Both the position numbers and the translations under genes were made by a program. DNA of 38,029 nt, taken from NCBI GenBank assembly GCA_002366595.1, contig DFBK01000050.1, positions 1 through 38,029 of the forward strand, given 5' to 3'. Source of the DNA: Anaerolineales bacterium UBA3082. Lineage in GTDB: Bacteria; Chloroflexota; Anaerolineae; UBA7937. How positions within the stretch are numbered: the stretch's first letter is position 1; every line of letters starts with the position of its first letter. Below the pieces are notes generated by a model. The model did no database searches. It was not told the origin of the DNA and worked only from the letters and a program-made list of their open reading frames with translations. This document shows, one piece after another, positions 1 through 6,764 of this stretch.

Positions 1-1
1 A

Positions 2-85
2 GAGTATATTCGCCAATATCGAAAATTCAGGGCCGGCCTTAAAGAGATGGTTGACCGCAGGTTCCAGGATGCCTTTCAGAAATAA
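2..85 (+). CDS. 3' end of an unidentified gene cut by the window edge
   Basis: A frame open from the window edge runs to TAA at 83-85 and encodes 27 basic, helix-like residues ending in RRFQDAFQK. No start is in the window and the product is not recognised. It is followed by a probable promoter rather than a closely spaced gene, so it likely ends a separate upstream unit. It could also be a chance open frame, since only 84 bases are seen. Confidence 0.35.
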   Translation, partial: EYIRQYRKFRAGLKEMVDRRFQDAFQK

Positions 86-98
86 CCCTGGTTTGATC

Positions 99-127
99 TT
101 GTTTTTTTGAGGGCGTTGTGATAAAAT
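99..127 (+). promoter_or_regulatory. Putative sigma-70 type promoter
   Basis: TTGTTT at 99-104 and TAAAAT at 122-127 are separated by 17 bases. It would drive the small reading frames at 141-278 and 266-505, and possibly wtpA. Inferred from consensus match only. Confidence 0.4.
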
Positions 128-140
128 TGTCTTAACGGCT

Positions 141-278
141 ATGCGGGTCACGGTGTTCTTCTCAGTCTTAATCAACAGGGCCGTGGGGTTCCTAGCCGGG
201 GTGGCTATCCACTACTTACTCCAGCGATACACCCCAGAGGAGCATCCCACAAGAGAGAGGCTTCCATGGAAGAGATAG
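141..278 (+). CDS. Small putative membrane protein, 45 aa
   Basis: An ATG-started frame just downstream of a plausible promoter encodes one hydrophobic helix (about residues 3-27) followed by a charged tail rich in Arg and Glu. No family is recognised. Its end overlaps the start of the tupB-like remnant at 266 by 13 bases, an arrangement often seen between translationally coupled genes. No clear Shine-Dalgarno sequence precedes the ATG, so it may not be translated. Confidence 0.3.
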   Translation: MRVTVFFSVLINRAVGFLAGVAIHYLLQRYTPEEHPTRERLPWKR

Positions 279-505
279 TAGCGGGCTTGCAACAAGCGGT
301 GCGCCTCCTCCTCATCAGCACCATCCTGGGCATCCCTCTGGGCGATAGGGCGTGGCTGGAAACGGTTACACCTTCCATGCTTGGAAAGGAGACCTGGGCG
401 GATGTGGGTCTTTCCTCAGATCACTCCCATTTGCTCCTTTCCGGCACGGCGACGGGAAGAGGTGATGAGGATGTGAGATTAGCTCAATGCAGACGCCGAT
501 TCTAA
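266..505 (+). pseudogene. Remnant of a TupB-type tungstate ABC permease (5' end only)
   Basis: The frame starts with ATG after a GAGAGAGG ribosome site. It reads MEEIVAGLQQAVRLL, then LLISTILGIPLG and, two residues later, AWLE. TupB permeases start with a similar amphipathic helix and carry a GIPLGAWL-like segment about 30 residues further on, so the pieces fit a TupB start with an internal deletion. After about residue 35 the similarity is lost and the frame ends at 505 just before wtpA. Short family signatures are the only evidence. Together with the tupA-like end at 3567-3689 it suggests an older tungstate system was lost here. Confidence 0.4.
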
Positions 506-533
506 AACCCTCGGGGAAAAGGAAGAAAACAAA

Positions 534-1574
534 ATGAAAAAGCGAATATTCTGGACATCTCTGACCTTGATGGTGGTGTTGGCCCTGGTGGCTGGCTGTA
601 AGCCGGCCCCCACCGCCACGCCCGCGCCGCCAACCGCTACCCCCATACCACCCACAGCGACGCCGGTGCCGCCAACCGCCACTTCTGAGCCCACTCTGGA
701 GGGCAAACTGATCATCTTCCACGCCGGCAGTCTCACCGTGCCCATTGATGCCCTGGCGGAGGCTCTCCAAGCCAAGCATCCCGGGGTGACCCTCGAAACC
801 GAGGCCTCGGGAAGCCGCAGTGCTGCCCGCAAGATAAGCGATCTGGGCCGCGAGGCCGACCTCATGATGTCGGCTGACTACACGGTCATTGACGAGCTGC
901 TGATCCCCGACTTCGCCGATTGGAACATCCAGTTCGCCCGCAACACCATGGTCATCGCCTACACCGATGGCTCGAAATACGCCGAGGAGATCAACGCCGA
1001 CAACTGGTACGAGGTCCTCACCCGCGAGGGTATGGTCTACGGCCACTCCGACCCCAACGCCGACCCCTGCGGCTACCGCTCGTTGCTGGTCTGGCAGTTG
1101 GCCGAAAAGCACTATAACGTGCCTGGCCTCTACCAGACGCTCGACGAGCATTGCCCGCCGGAGAACGTGCGCCCGAAGTCGGTGGAGCTCATCGCCCTTT
1201 TGCAATCGGGCGACATGGACTACGCCTTCGAGTATCGCTCGGTGGCCGTGCAGCACGGCCTGAAGTTCGTTGAACTCCCGGACGAGATAAACCTCTGTTG
1301 CGTCGAGCATGCAGATTTCTACAAGCAGGCGAAGGTAGAGGTCAGCGGCAAGGAGCCGGGAACCACCATCACCAAAACAGCCAAGCCCTGCGTCTATGGC
1401 GTGACCGTCCCCAAGAACGCCCCCCGTCCTGACCTGGCCCTCGAGTTTGTGAAGTTCCTCATCGGGCCGGAGGGGCAGGCGATCATGGAGCAACAAGGTC
1501 AGCCGCCTATCGTGCCTCCCGTCGCCGGCGATAAGGATGCTCTTCCCTCTGAGCTGCAGTCATTGGTTGAATAG
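534..1574 (+). CDS. wtpA: Molybdate/tungstate-binding lipoprotein WtpA
   Basis: Extracytoplasmic binding protein of a molybdate/tungstate ABC importer. The 346 aa product begins with a lipoprotein signal (KKR, hydrophobic core, lipobox LVAGC with Cys at 22). A low-complexity linker of repeated PTATP units (about residues 25-53) tethers the binding domain to the membrane. The domain starts with LIIFHAGSLTVP and contains DPNADPCGYRSL, both typical of the archaeal-type WtpA/ModA family. The length is normal. wtpB and wtpC follow in the same orientation. The preceding 200 bases hold a decayed permease start. The alternative label ModA is possible; the motif set favours WtpA. Whether it prefers tungstate or molybdate cannot be read from the sequence. 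Confidence 0.93.
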   Translation: MKKRIFWTSLTLMVVLALVAGCKPAPTATPAPPTATPIPPTATPVPPTATSEPTLEGKLIIFHAGSLTVPIDALAEALQAKHPGVTLETEASGSRSAARKISDLGREADLMMSADYTVIDELLIPDFADWNIQFARNTMVIAYTDGSKYAEEINADNWYEVLTREGMVYGHSDPNADPCGYRSLLVWQLAEKHYNVPGLYQTLDEHCPPENVRPKSVELIALLQSGDMDYAFEYRSVAVQHGLKFVELPDEINLCCVEHADFYKQAKVEVSGKEPGTTITKTAKPCVYGVTVPKNAPRPDLALEFVKFLIGPEGQAIMEQQGQPPIVPPVAGDKDALPSELQSLVE

Positions 1575-1588
1575 ACGGTCTGAATATG

Positions 1589-1623
1589 ACCCTCCCGCAG
1601 GTTTCGACAATCTGCGGGAGGGT
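1589..1623 (+). other. Perfect 12-bp inverted repeat between wtpA and wtpB
   Basis: ACCCTCCCGCAG at 1589-1600 is mirrored exactly at 1612-1623 around an 11-base loop. No T-run follows, so it is not a standard terminator. It sits in the 64-base gap between wtpA and the chosen wtpB start. It probably stabilises the wtpA message or damps read-through, so that the binding protein is made in excess of the permease. This role is inferred. Confidence 0.75.
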
Positions 1624-1638
1624 TGGGAGACGACAGAA

Positions 1639-2430
1639 ATGCGAGCCTTGTTCGCTGATAGAATGCGAGTATTGTTTGTTGTTCTCGGATCGCTGCTGAT
1701 CCTATTCGTCGCCTGGCCCTTGCTGCGGACGGTCACGGCTTCCGGTCCCGTCGTGCTCTGGCGAACACTTCTGGACGAGGAGGTGCGCGGCTCCATCGGT
1801 TTGACCTTCCACGCCTCCCTCATCGCCACGGTCATCGCCTTCGTCTGCGGCGTTCCCCTAGCCTACCTCCTGGCGCGGGTGGACTTCCCCGGCAAACGGC
1901 TGATCGAGGGGATCATTGACGTTCCCATCGTTGTCCCCCACTCGGCGGCAGGCATCGCCCTGCTGATGGCCTTTGGACGCCGCACCTTGTTGGGTCAGGC
2001 TTTCGGCCTGCTGGGTCTCAAATTCGTCTCCGCCGCGCCGGGCATCGTCATCGCCATGCTCTTCGTCAGCCTCTCGTTTCTGGTCAATGGAGCGCGGGAG
2101 GGGTTCGAGGCGGTGAACCCCCGCTTAGAGAATGTGGCGCGCACGCTGGGCGCTTCACCGTGGCGGGCTTTCTGGAGCGTCTCCTTCCCGCTGGCCTGGC
2201 GGAGCATCCTCTCGGGCATGATTTTGATGTGGGCGCGCGGGCTCAGTGAGTTCGGGGCTGTGATCATCCTGGCCTACCACCCCATGGTCGCCCCAGTACT
2301 TCTCTACGAGCGCTTCGAGTCCTACGGGTTGGATTACTCCCGGCCGATAGCCACATTGATGATATTGATTTGCTTGGCTACCTTCGTTGCACTGCGGTTG
2401 GTAACCGGGCGGGGGGAGAAGGAGGCATGA
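1639..2430 (+). CDS. wtpB: Molybdate/tungstate ABC transporter permease WtpB
   Basis: Membrane subunit of the importer, 263 aa from the chosen ATG. Several hydrophobic segments are visible, and the EAA loop that contacts the ATPase is present around ENVARTLGASPWRAFWSVSFPLA, followed by GLSEFGAVIILAY, a signature of ModB/WtpB permeases. An upstream ATG at 1537 in the same frame would overlap wtpA and place the 12-bp hairpin inside the gene with a non-hydrophobic leader. The ATG at 1639, beginning MRALFADRMRVLF, is preferred. The stop overlaps the wtpC start (ATGA at 2427-2430), indicating translational coupling. Confidence 0.92.
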   Translation: MRALFADRMRVLFVVLGSLLILFVAWPLLRTVTASGPVVLWRTLLDEEVRGSIGLTFHASLIATVIAFVCGVPLAYLLARVDFPGKRLIEGIIDVPIVVPHSAAGIALLMAFGRRTLLGQAFGLLGLKFVSAAPGIVIAMLFVSLSFLVNGAREGFEAVNPRLENVARTLGASPWRAFWSVSFPLAWRSILSGMILMWARGLSEFGAVIILAYHPMVAPVLLYERFESYGLDYSRPIATLMILICLATFVALRLVTGRGEKEA

Positions 2431-3515
2431 AAGGCCGCGGACGGGTGCAGATTAGAGGCTTGTGGGTTGATCTCGAGGAGTTTCACCTTAAGGACATCAA
2501 CTTGGACATCGCCGACGGCGAGTACTTCGTCGTCCTAGGCCCCACCGGCGCCGGAAAGACCGTCCTCCTGGAGACCATCGCCGGCTTGCATCGGCCTTGC
2601 AGGGGACGCATCCTCCTGGCCGGCGAGGACATAACCCGTGCTCCGCCTGAGCGACGCGGCATCGGCTTCGTCTATCAAGACTATGCCCTTTTCCCCCATC
2701 TCAACGTGGCCGGGAATATCGCCTTCGGGCTCAGGCTACGGAGGATGAGCCGAAGCACCATCGAGGAGCGCGTGGCTGCCATCAGCCAGTTACTAGGTAT
2801 CAAGCACCTGCTCCACCGCACGCCGAGAACGCTGAGCGGCGGCGAGGCCCAGCGGGTGACTTTGGCCCGAGCTCTGGTCGTCGAGCCAAAGCTCCTCCTC
2901 CTCGATGAGCCCCTGAGCGCCCTCGATCCCGAAACCCGCGAGGCTTTAGAGCAGGAGATGGGACGAATCCACCGGGAGCTGGGCACCACCACCATCCACG
3001 TCACCCACGACTTCGAGGAGGCGGTGGCGCTGGGCGACAGGATAGCCGTCCTCAGGGAGGATCGCTTGGGCGATTCGAGGCGCGCGGGTCGGATCGTGCA
3101 GGTGGGAACGCCAGAGGAGATTTTCCGTCGCCCGGCCAACGAGTTCGTGGCCCGCTTCGTGGGGGTGAGGAACGTCTTCCGGGGTGAGGCGCACCTTGCT
3201 GAGAATGGCTACAAGCTCGTCTCCATCGATGGGATGGAGATAGCGGCCGTGACCGAACTCGAGGGCTCCGTACACATCTCTATCAGGCCGGAGGAGATCA
3301 TCCTCTCCAGGGAGCCGTTTCTCAGCAGCGCCCGCAACACCTTTCGGGGCCGGATCGTGGGCATCTCCGACAGGGGGACGGTCGTCTACGTCACTGTTCG
3401 TCTCCCCCCCGAATTCATCTGTATGATCACCAGGAGGTCCCTGGGGGAGATGGATCTGAGAGAAGGGATGTGGGTTCACATCGCCTTCAAGGCGTCGGCG
3501 GTGCATGTGTTTTGA
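2427..3515 (+). CDS. wtpC: Molybdate/tungstate ABC transporter ATP-binding protein WtpC
   Basis: ATPase subunit that powers oxyanion import, 362 aa. Visible motifs are Walker A GPTGAGKT (about residues 38-45), the ABC signature LSGGEAQRVTLARAL, Walker B LLLLDEPLSALDP and the switch His in THVTHD-like ThIHVTHDF. A C-terminal region of about 100 residues resembles the TOBE-type oxyanion-sensing domain (SIRPEEIILS motif). The start at 2427 is chosen because it follows GGAGG and overlaps the wtpB stop by four bases; the longer frame from 2370 lies inside wtpB. Likely the last intact gene of the operon. Confidence 0.93.
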   Translation: MKGRGRVQIRGLWVDLEEFHLKDINLDIADGEYFVVLGPTGAGKTVLLETIAGLHRPCRGRILLAGEDITRAPPERRGIGFVYQDYALFPHLNVAGNIAFGLRLRRMSRSTIEERVAAISQLLGIKHLLHRTPRTLSGGEAQRVTLARALVVEPKLLLLDEPLSALDPETREALEQEMGRIHRELGTTTIHVTHDFEEAVALGDRIAVLREDRLGDSRRAGRIVQVGTPEEIFRRPANEFVARFVGVRNVFRGEAHLAENGYKLVSIDGMEIAAVTELEGSVHISIRPEEIILSREPFLSSARNTFRGRIVGISDRGTVVYVTVRLPPEFICMITRRSLGEMDLREGMWVHIAFKASAVHVF

Positions 3516-3566
3516 GGTCATTATACTCTGCAAGGCGCGTCTGAGGTCTTGCCACGGCCCATTTAG

Positions 3567-3689
3567 TTCGTGGAGTGGCTCACTTCCTTGGAGACCCAGG
3601 AGATGATCGGCCAGTTTGGGATGGAGGAGTTCGGCCAGCCCCTTTTTATCCCCGACTCCGAGGAGTGGCGAGCGAGTCAAGGCGAATAA
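3567..3689 (+). pseudogene. 3' remnant of a TupA-type tungstate-binding protein
   Basis: Right after an in-frame TAG (3564-3566) the sequence reads FVEWLTSLETQEMIGQFG, then GQPLFIPD and a TAA at 3687. The C-terminus of TupA tungstate-binding proteins has exactly this layout: a helix FxxWLTSxETQxxI followed by G-x-E/K-x-x-GxPLFxPD. Only about 40 codons survive and no start is present. It lies between wtpC and the terminator, so it is transcribed with wtp at best as untranslated sequence. The match is made from memory of the family. Confidence 0.65.
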
Positions 3690-3713
3690 TCATCAATCTA
3701 AGAAGCGGCTGCA

Positions 3714-3750
3714 AAAGGCCCTCGTCTCTAAGAACGAGGGCTTTTCCTTT
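3714..3750 (+). terminator. Rho-independent terminator closing the wtp region
   Basis: GCCCTCGT (3718-3725) pairs with ACGAGGGC (3734-3741) around an 8-base loop and is followed by TTTTCCTTT. A run of four A on the left flank can extend the stem. Confidence 0.87.
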
Positions 3751-3796
3751 GTGAAAACGGGGAGGATCGCAGTGCAGAGATACTCATGGGTAGTAC

Positions 3797-3824
3797 TTGA
3801 CAAAGGTTAATTATGTGGTATAAT
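3797..3824 (+). promoter_or_regulatory. Consensus promoter of the PadR/RDD operon
   Basis: TTGACA (3797-3802) and TATAAT (3819-3824) with 16-base spacing, 40 bases upstream of the padR ATG. PadR proteins commonly repress their own promoter, so this is the likely site of autoregulation; no clear palindrome is seen. Confidence 0.85.
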
Positions 3825-3863
3825 ATATTTGGTCACACAAGGTATTCGGCCAAGGAGAAGTTT

Positions 3864-4199
3864 ATGAGCGATATGGTTCGTCGACAACTCAAACGAGGCA
3901 CCTTAGAGATGGCTGTATTAAAGCTACTGGCGGAACGAGATATGTACGGATACCAGCTCGTAGCCGCCCTAGAAGAGCGGGTTGGTGAGTCATTTCAGGT
4001 AAAGGAAGGCACCCTCTACCCGGTTCTATACCGTCTAGAAGACGCCAACCTCATTGAGCCCTACTGGGAGCCGCCAGAGAGGGGTGTGCCTCGCAAATAC
4101 TATAAGATAACTCCTCAGGGCACCAAGAGGTTGCAGGAATTGATTGAGGAATGGCAGGTCTTCACAGCAGGCGTGAACAAACTTTTGGAGGGGAAATGA
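3864..4199 (+). CDS. PadR-family transcriptional regulator
   Basis: Winged-helix DNA-binding regulator, 111 aa, the short 'PadR-s1' form. Typical family pattern: KRGTLEMAVLKLL at the start, YGYQL, then EGTLYPVLYRLEDANLI and GVPRKYYKITPQG, which spans the recognition helix and wing. The start at 3864 follows AAGGAGA; the longer frame from a GTG-type start at 3813 would overlap the -10 region and is rejected. It overlaps the next gene by four bases (ATGA). This padR plus membrane protein arrangement is common: PadR represses an operon that includes a membrane protein with a HAAS/DUF1700-type N-terminus. The inducing signal is unknown. Confidence 0.92.
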   Translation: MSDMVRRQLKRGTLEMAVLKLLAERDMYGYQLVAALEERVGESFQVKEGTLYPVLYRLEDANLIEPYWEPPERGVPRKYYKITPQGTKRLQELIEEWQVFTAGVNKLLEGK

Positions 4200-4834
4200 A
4201 CGAAGAGGTCGAAATCTACATCCAAAAAGTATTGCGCCACATCTCAGCCTCGGGCGAAGATAGACAAAGGCTTGAAGATGATCTGAGGGCTCATCTGAGA
4301 GAAGCCCTGGAGAAGGATGACCTGCCAACTGTCCTGGCCAAAATGGGTAAGCCCCAAGAGGTCGCGGAGGAGTTCATGCGAGGAGTAAGGCTTAAGTACG
4401 CCGGCTTTTGGAAGCGGCTTTTCGCCTTCATCATCGACCTGGCTTTCTGCCTGCTCGTTATCCTCCCCTCGTTCGTGATAGGACTAGTCCTGAACAATGC
4501 CGTCCCTCAGCGCCCCGAAGGCCTCGACTACGTGATTGGCGCCATTCTGATCTTCTTTATCCTCGCCTTGGCCTTGACCGTCGTGGGTACCTTTCTGCTA
4601 TACTTCCCCATCTTGGAGGGACGATATGGCCGTACCCTGGGCAAGAAATTGCTCGGCTTGCGCGTGATTCGGGAGAACGGCACCTCCATCGGCTTCAAGG
4701 AGGCCTTCCTACGGCGCCTTCCCTTCTACTTCGACTTCATCGCTATCGATGCCCTCTTCATCCCCTTCATGGCCAAAAAGCAGCGCGCCTTCGATCTGAT
4801 AGCTCAAACGTTGGTAATCGAGGAGACCCGATAG
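4196..4834 (+). CDS. RDD-family membrane protein with N-terminal HAAS/DUF1700-like helix region
   Basis: Membrane protein of 212 aa in two parts. Residues 1-70 are a charged, helical region (YIQKVLRHI ... LEDDLRAHL ... MGKPQEVAEEF), as found in proteins co-encoded with PadR regulators. Residues 75-212 form an RDD domain: FWKRLFAFIIDL, three hydrophobic segments, and GRTLGKKLLGLRVI, the domain's most conserved block. The start at 4196 overlaps the padR stop. The family is thought to include ion or small-molecule transporters, but the substrate here is unknown. Likely repressed by the upstream PadR. Confidence 0.88.
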   Translation: MNEEVEIYIQKVLRHISASGEDRQRLEDDLRAHLREALEKDDLPTVLAKMGKPQEVAEEFMRGVRLKYAGFWKRLFAFIIDLAFCLLVILPSFVIGLVLNNAVPQRPEGLDYVIGAILIFFILALALTVVGTFLLYFPILEGRYGRTLGKKLLGLRVIRENGTSIGFKEAFLRRLPFYFDFIAIDALFIPFMAKKQRAFDLIAQTLVIEETR

Positions 4835-4892
4835 AAACAGAGAGGCAAATCCAGAGCAAGATCCCCAAAATGCCTCTGCACCAGGTGGCTAA

Positions 4893-5150
4893 TATCGCCC
4901 TTGGCATGAGGAGAAGGGGACCGGCTTCTCTACTCGCCCAACCTCCACCATCTTTCCATCGAACCCTGTCTCCCGTACCCCAACGCATCGTCCAGCCACA
5001 GGGGAAAGGAACCCAACTTGGCGCATCATCGCCCGCCGCGATAGCCTCTTCCCCAACGCCAACTTCCTGCGCTTCATTGAGATCCACGTCCCCTCCGGGG
5101 TGGAGCCCTTCAATATAGGAAAGCAAAGGTCTATAATACCAAAAAGTTGA
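4893..5150 (+). other. Intergenic stretch with an 85-codon open frame lacking a start
   Basis: The 372 bases between the RDD gene and the next gene carry no recognisable gene. One frame is open from 4893 to TGA at 5148-5150 but has no usable start. Its last third (IARRDSLFPNANFLRFIEIH) looks protein-like, so it may be a gene fragment of unknown family. Confidence 0.2.
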
Positions 5151-5167
5151 GCGAAATATGCTATAAT
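5109..5167 (+). promoter_or_regulatory. Tandem promoter elements before the phosphatidyltransferase-like gene
   Basis: Two TATAAT boxes occur: 5132-5137 with a weak -35 TTCAAT at 5109-5114 (17-base spacing), and 5162-5167 preceded by TGC, which makes an extended -10 that needs no good -35. The second lies 40 bases before the ATG at 5207. Confidence 0.6.
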
Positions 5168-5206
5168 ATAGACGGGTCGAAGATCTAGTGCGTTGGAAGG
5201 AAGAAG

Positions 5207-5737
5207 ATGACTCGGGCGAAAACCGTGGCTGATATCCTGACCGCTACCAGGCTCCTTCTGGCCATCTTCATCCTTCTTCTAGGGCTCTTGGTAGGACGAG
5301 AGGCTTTGGGCACGGTGATGATGGTCCAACTCTTGGCCTGGACCAGCGACATTTTAGATGGACCCATGGCCCGACGAGACACCTCCGGAAAGAGCACCTG
5401 GTGGGACGATAAAGACTTTCCCATCGACGCTCTTCTCGTTTTGGCCCTCTTCCTCTATCTCACCCTTAGCGGTTTCATCCTCCCCTGGTTCTCTATTATC
5501 TATCTCTCCTTAGGTATCATCCTCCTCCACCGCTTCCGCTCCCAACAGGTAGCCATGTCGTTCATGGCCCCCATATTGGCCCTCACTCTCTACCGAGCCT
5601 TCCGCCAGGTCCCTATCTGGGGGTTCACTACCGTGACCTGGTGCGTCGTCGCCTTGACCTTCAACTGGCCCCGCTTCGTCTATGTGGTGGAGAGTTTCAT
5701 AGAAGGGATGAGAGCCCTGCATCCCCGAGGAGGGTGA
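5207..5737 (+). CDS. CDP-alcohol phosphatidyltransferase-like membrane protein
   Basis: Predicted enzyme of 176 aa with about five hydrophobic segments. The CDP-alcohol phosphatidyltransferase family moves a phospho-alcohol from a CDP carrier in phospholipid synthesis. The first part of the signature is intact (D48, D51-G52, A55-R56). The second part is irregular: the conserved Gly is replaced by Trp (WW at 65-66) and the paired Asp residues are at 70 and 74, one residue later than the usual spacing. The metal-binding Asp set may therefore still be complete. The preceding SD is GGAAGGAAG. It is a stand-alone gene with its own promoter. The substrate cannot be assigned. Confidence 0.8.
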   Translation: MTRAKTVADILTATRLLLAIFILLLGLLVGREALGTVMMVQLLAWTSDILDGPMARRDTSGKSTWWDDKDFPIDALLVLALFLYLTLSGFILPWFSIIYLSLGIILLHRFRSQQVAMSFMAPILALTLYRAFRQVPIWGFTTVTWCVVALTFNWPRFVYVVESFIEGMRALHPRGG

Positions 5738-5872
5738 AAAAGAAGAATCCGCCGATAACACCATCAAAGCCGCAGCGCGTTCCTCAGGTCTCCAGCCCAC
5801 CAACGAGGCACTCTGGGGGGGGTCAAGTTGTCTGGCGGCTTTTAGTTTAGATGGAAAGGTTTTCGTGCCTAG

Positions 5873-6037
5873 AGGGTGCCCTCCTGGGCCATCAAACATT
5901 TCCTCATCATCTTTAGGGGCATCCTCCTGAAGGGTGTCGGGCTGGGGGCCTTCATCACCGAGGTTGTGGCCATAGCCATCATAGGGGTGGTGGTTATGAG
6001 CCTCACCCTCTGGGTCTTCAGGAAGAGGCTCGACTGA
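5873..6037 (+). pseudogene. C-terminal remnant of a second ABC-2 permease
   Basis: A frame with no start runs from the stop at 5870 to TGA at 6035-6037. It reads HFLIIFRGILLKGVG followed by a long hydrophobic helix and FRKRLD. The intact permease at 6765-7892 has YFIIILRGIILKGVG, a final helix and NFHKSLE at the same place, so this is the tail of a paralogous ABC-2 permease. The preceding bases (5738-5872) show no recognisable coding sequence. It abuts the tetR promoter. YbhS/YbhR-type exporters use two permeases, so the loss has left a single intact one. Confidence 0.75.
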
Positions 6038-6041
6038 AGCC

Positions 6042-6069
6042 TTGACAAAGGTGGGAAAGGGGATATAAT
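6042..6069 (+). promoter_or_regulatory. tetR promoter
   Basis: TTGACA (6042-6047) and TATAAT (6064-6069) with 16-base spacing, 33 bases before the tetR ATG. The -10 box is overlapped by the palindromic operator at 6065-6090. Confidence 0.87.
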
Positions 6070-6090
6070 GAGTGAGCGTTCACTCATTAT
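6065..6090 (+). promoter_or_regulatory. TetR operator: perfect 11-bp inverted repeat
   Basis: ATAATGAGTGA (6065-6075) is exactly mirrored at 6080-6090 with a 4-base centre GCGT. The site covers the -10 box and start of transcription of tetR, so binding would block the promoter. The core GAGTGA-N4-TCACTC resembles operators of the AcrR/FadR branch of TetR regulators. A related site lies at 7946-7961. Confidence 0.88.
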
Positions 6091-6102
6091 CGAGGGCGAG
6101 AT

Positions 6103-6723
6103 ATGAGAAAGAGACTGGGAAAGGAAAAACTGATAAAGGAGAGAAGAGCACAGATGTTAACCGCTTCGGCCAAGGTCTTCGCCGAAAAAGGGTTCCATAA
6201 AGCCACTATCAGAGAGATCGCCGGCGAGGCAAATGTGGCAGAGGGAACCATATACAACTACTTTCGGAGCAAGAGGGAACTATTGCTATCCCTAGTCTCA
6301 GCCTTTGTCGAAGAATCTTTGCAACTGGCCATGACACGCCCCTCATCGAAAAGCGATAAGGAGTTTCTAACTACCCTACTCAAAGACCGCTTCACCCTCA
6401 TCGATAAGAACATGAACCTCGTGCGAGTCATCCTGCGAGAGATGATGTTAGATGAGGAGCTTCGCCATCCCTTCTTCGAGCAGATTCTATCCAAAATCTC
6501 CTCTCAACTCGAAGATCTCCTGGAGACGAGAGCGGAGGAAGGGGTATTTCGGAAACTGGATGCTTTCATCCCTGTCCACGCTATGATGGGCTCTTTTCTG
6601 GGCTTCATCCTTCTGGGGCTGGATAGGAAAGGGCATCGTTTACCCCCCGAGGAGTTGGCCTCCCAATTAGCGGATTTCTTCTTAAACGGTCTGCGCCTGC
6701 GCTCCGGCGAGGAGCCGACCTAG
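6103..6723 (+). CDS. TetR/AcrR-family transcriptional repressor
   Basis: DNA-binding repressor of 206 aa. The N-terminal helix-turn-helix region (about residues 13-60) has the family pattern ILxAAxxVFAEKGFHKATIREIA, then VAEGTIYNYFRSKREL. The remaining 140 residues are a helical ligand-binding and dimerisation domain with no recognisable specificity. It is the first gene before an ABC-2 exporter permease 41 bases downstream. It is most likely autoregulated through the palindrome at its own promoter and derepressed by a substrate of the exporter or a related compound, as in many TetR-efflux pairs. It may also control the gene at 7995. Confidence 0.93.
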   Translation: MRKRLGKEKLIKERRAQMLTASAKVFAEKGFHKATIREIAGEANVAEGTIYNYFRSKRELLLSLVSAFVEESLQLAMTRPSSKSDKEFLTTLLKDRFTLIDKNMNLVRVILREMMLDEELRHPFFEQILSKISSQLEDLLETRAEEGVFRKLDAFIPVHAMMGSFLGFILLGLDRKGHRLPPEELASQLADFFLNGLRLRSGEEPT

Positions 6724-6764
6724 GAACAGAATTAGCCCCGGTAGAGAGAAGAGGAAACAGATAT

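Noticed and set aside
380..533. A molybdenum-cofactor-type riboswitch before wtpA
   Set aside because: Only a 7-bp hairpin with a wobble pair near 437-459 was seen; the known Moco motif elements were not recognised, and the region overlaps the tupB remnant.
366..1496. Long minus-strand open frame of 376 codons across wtpA
   Set aside because: It is antisense to wtpA, which has a signal peptide and clear WtpA motifs; the minus translation shows low-complexity Gly/Arg/His runs typical of a shadow frame.
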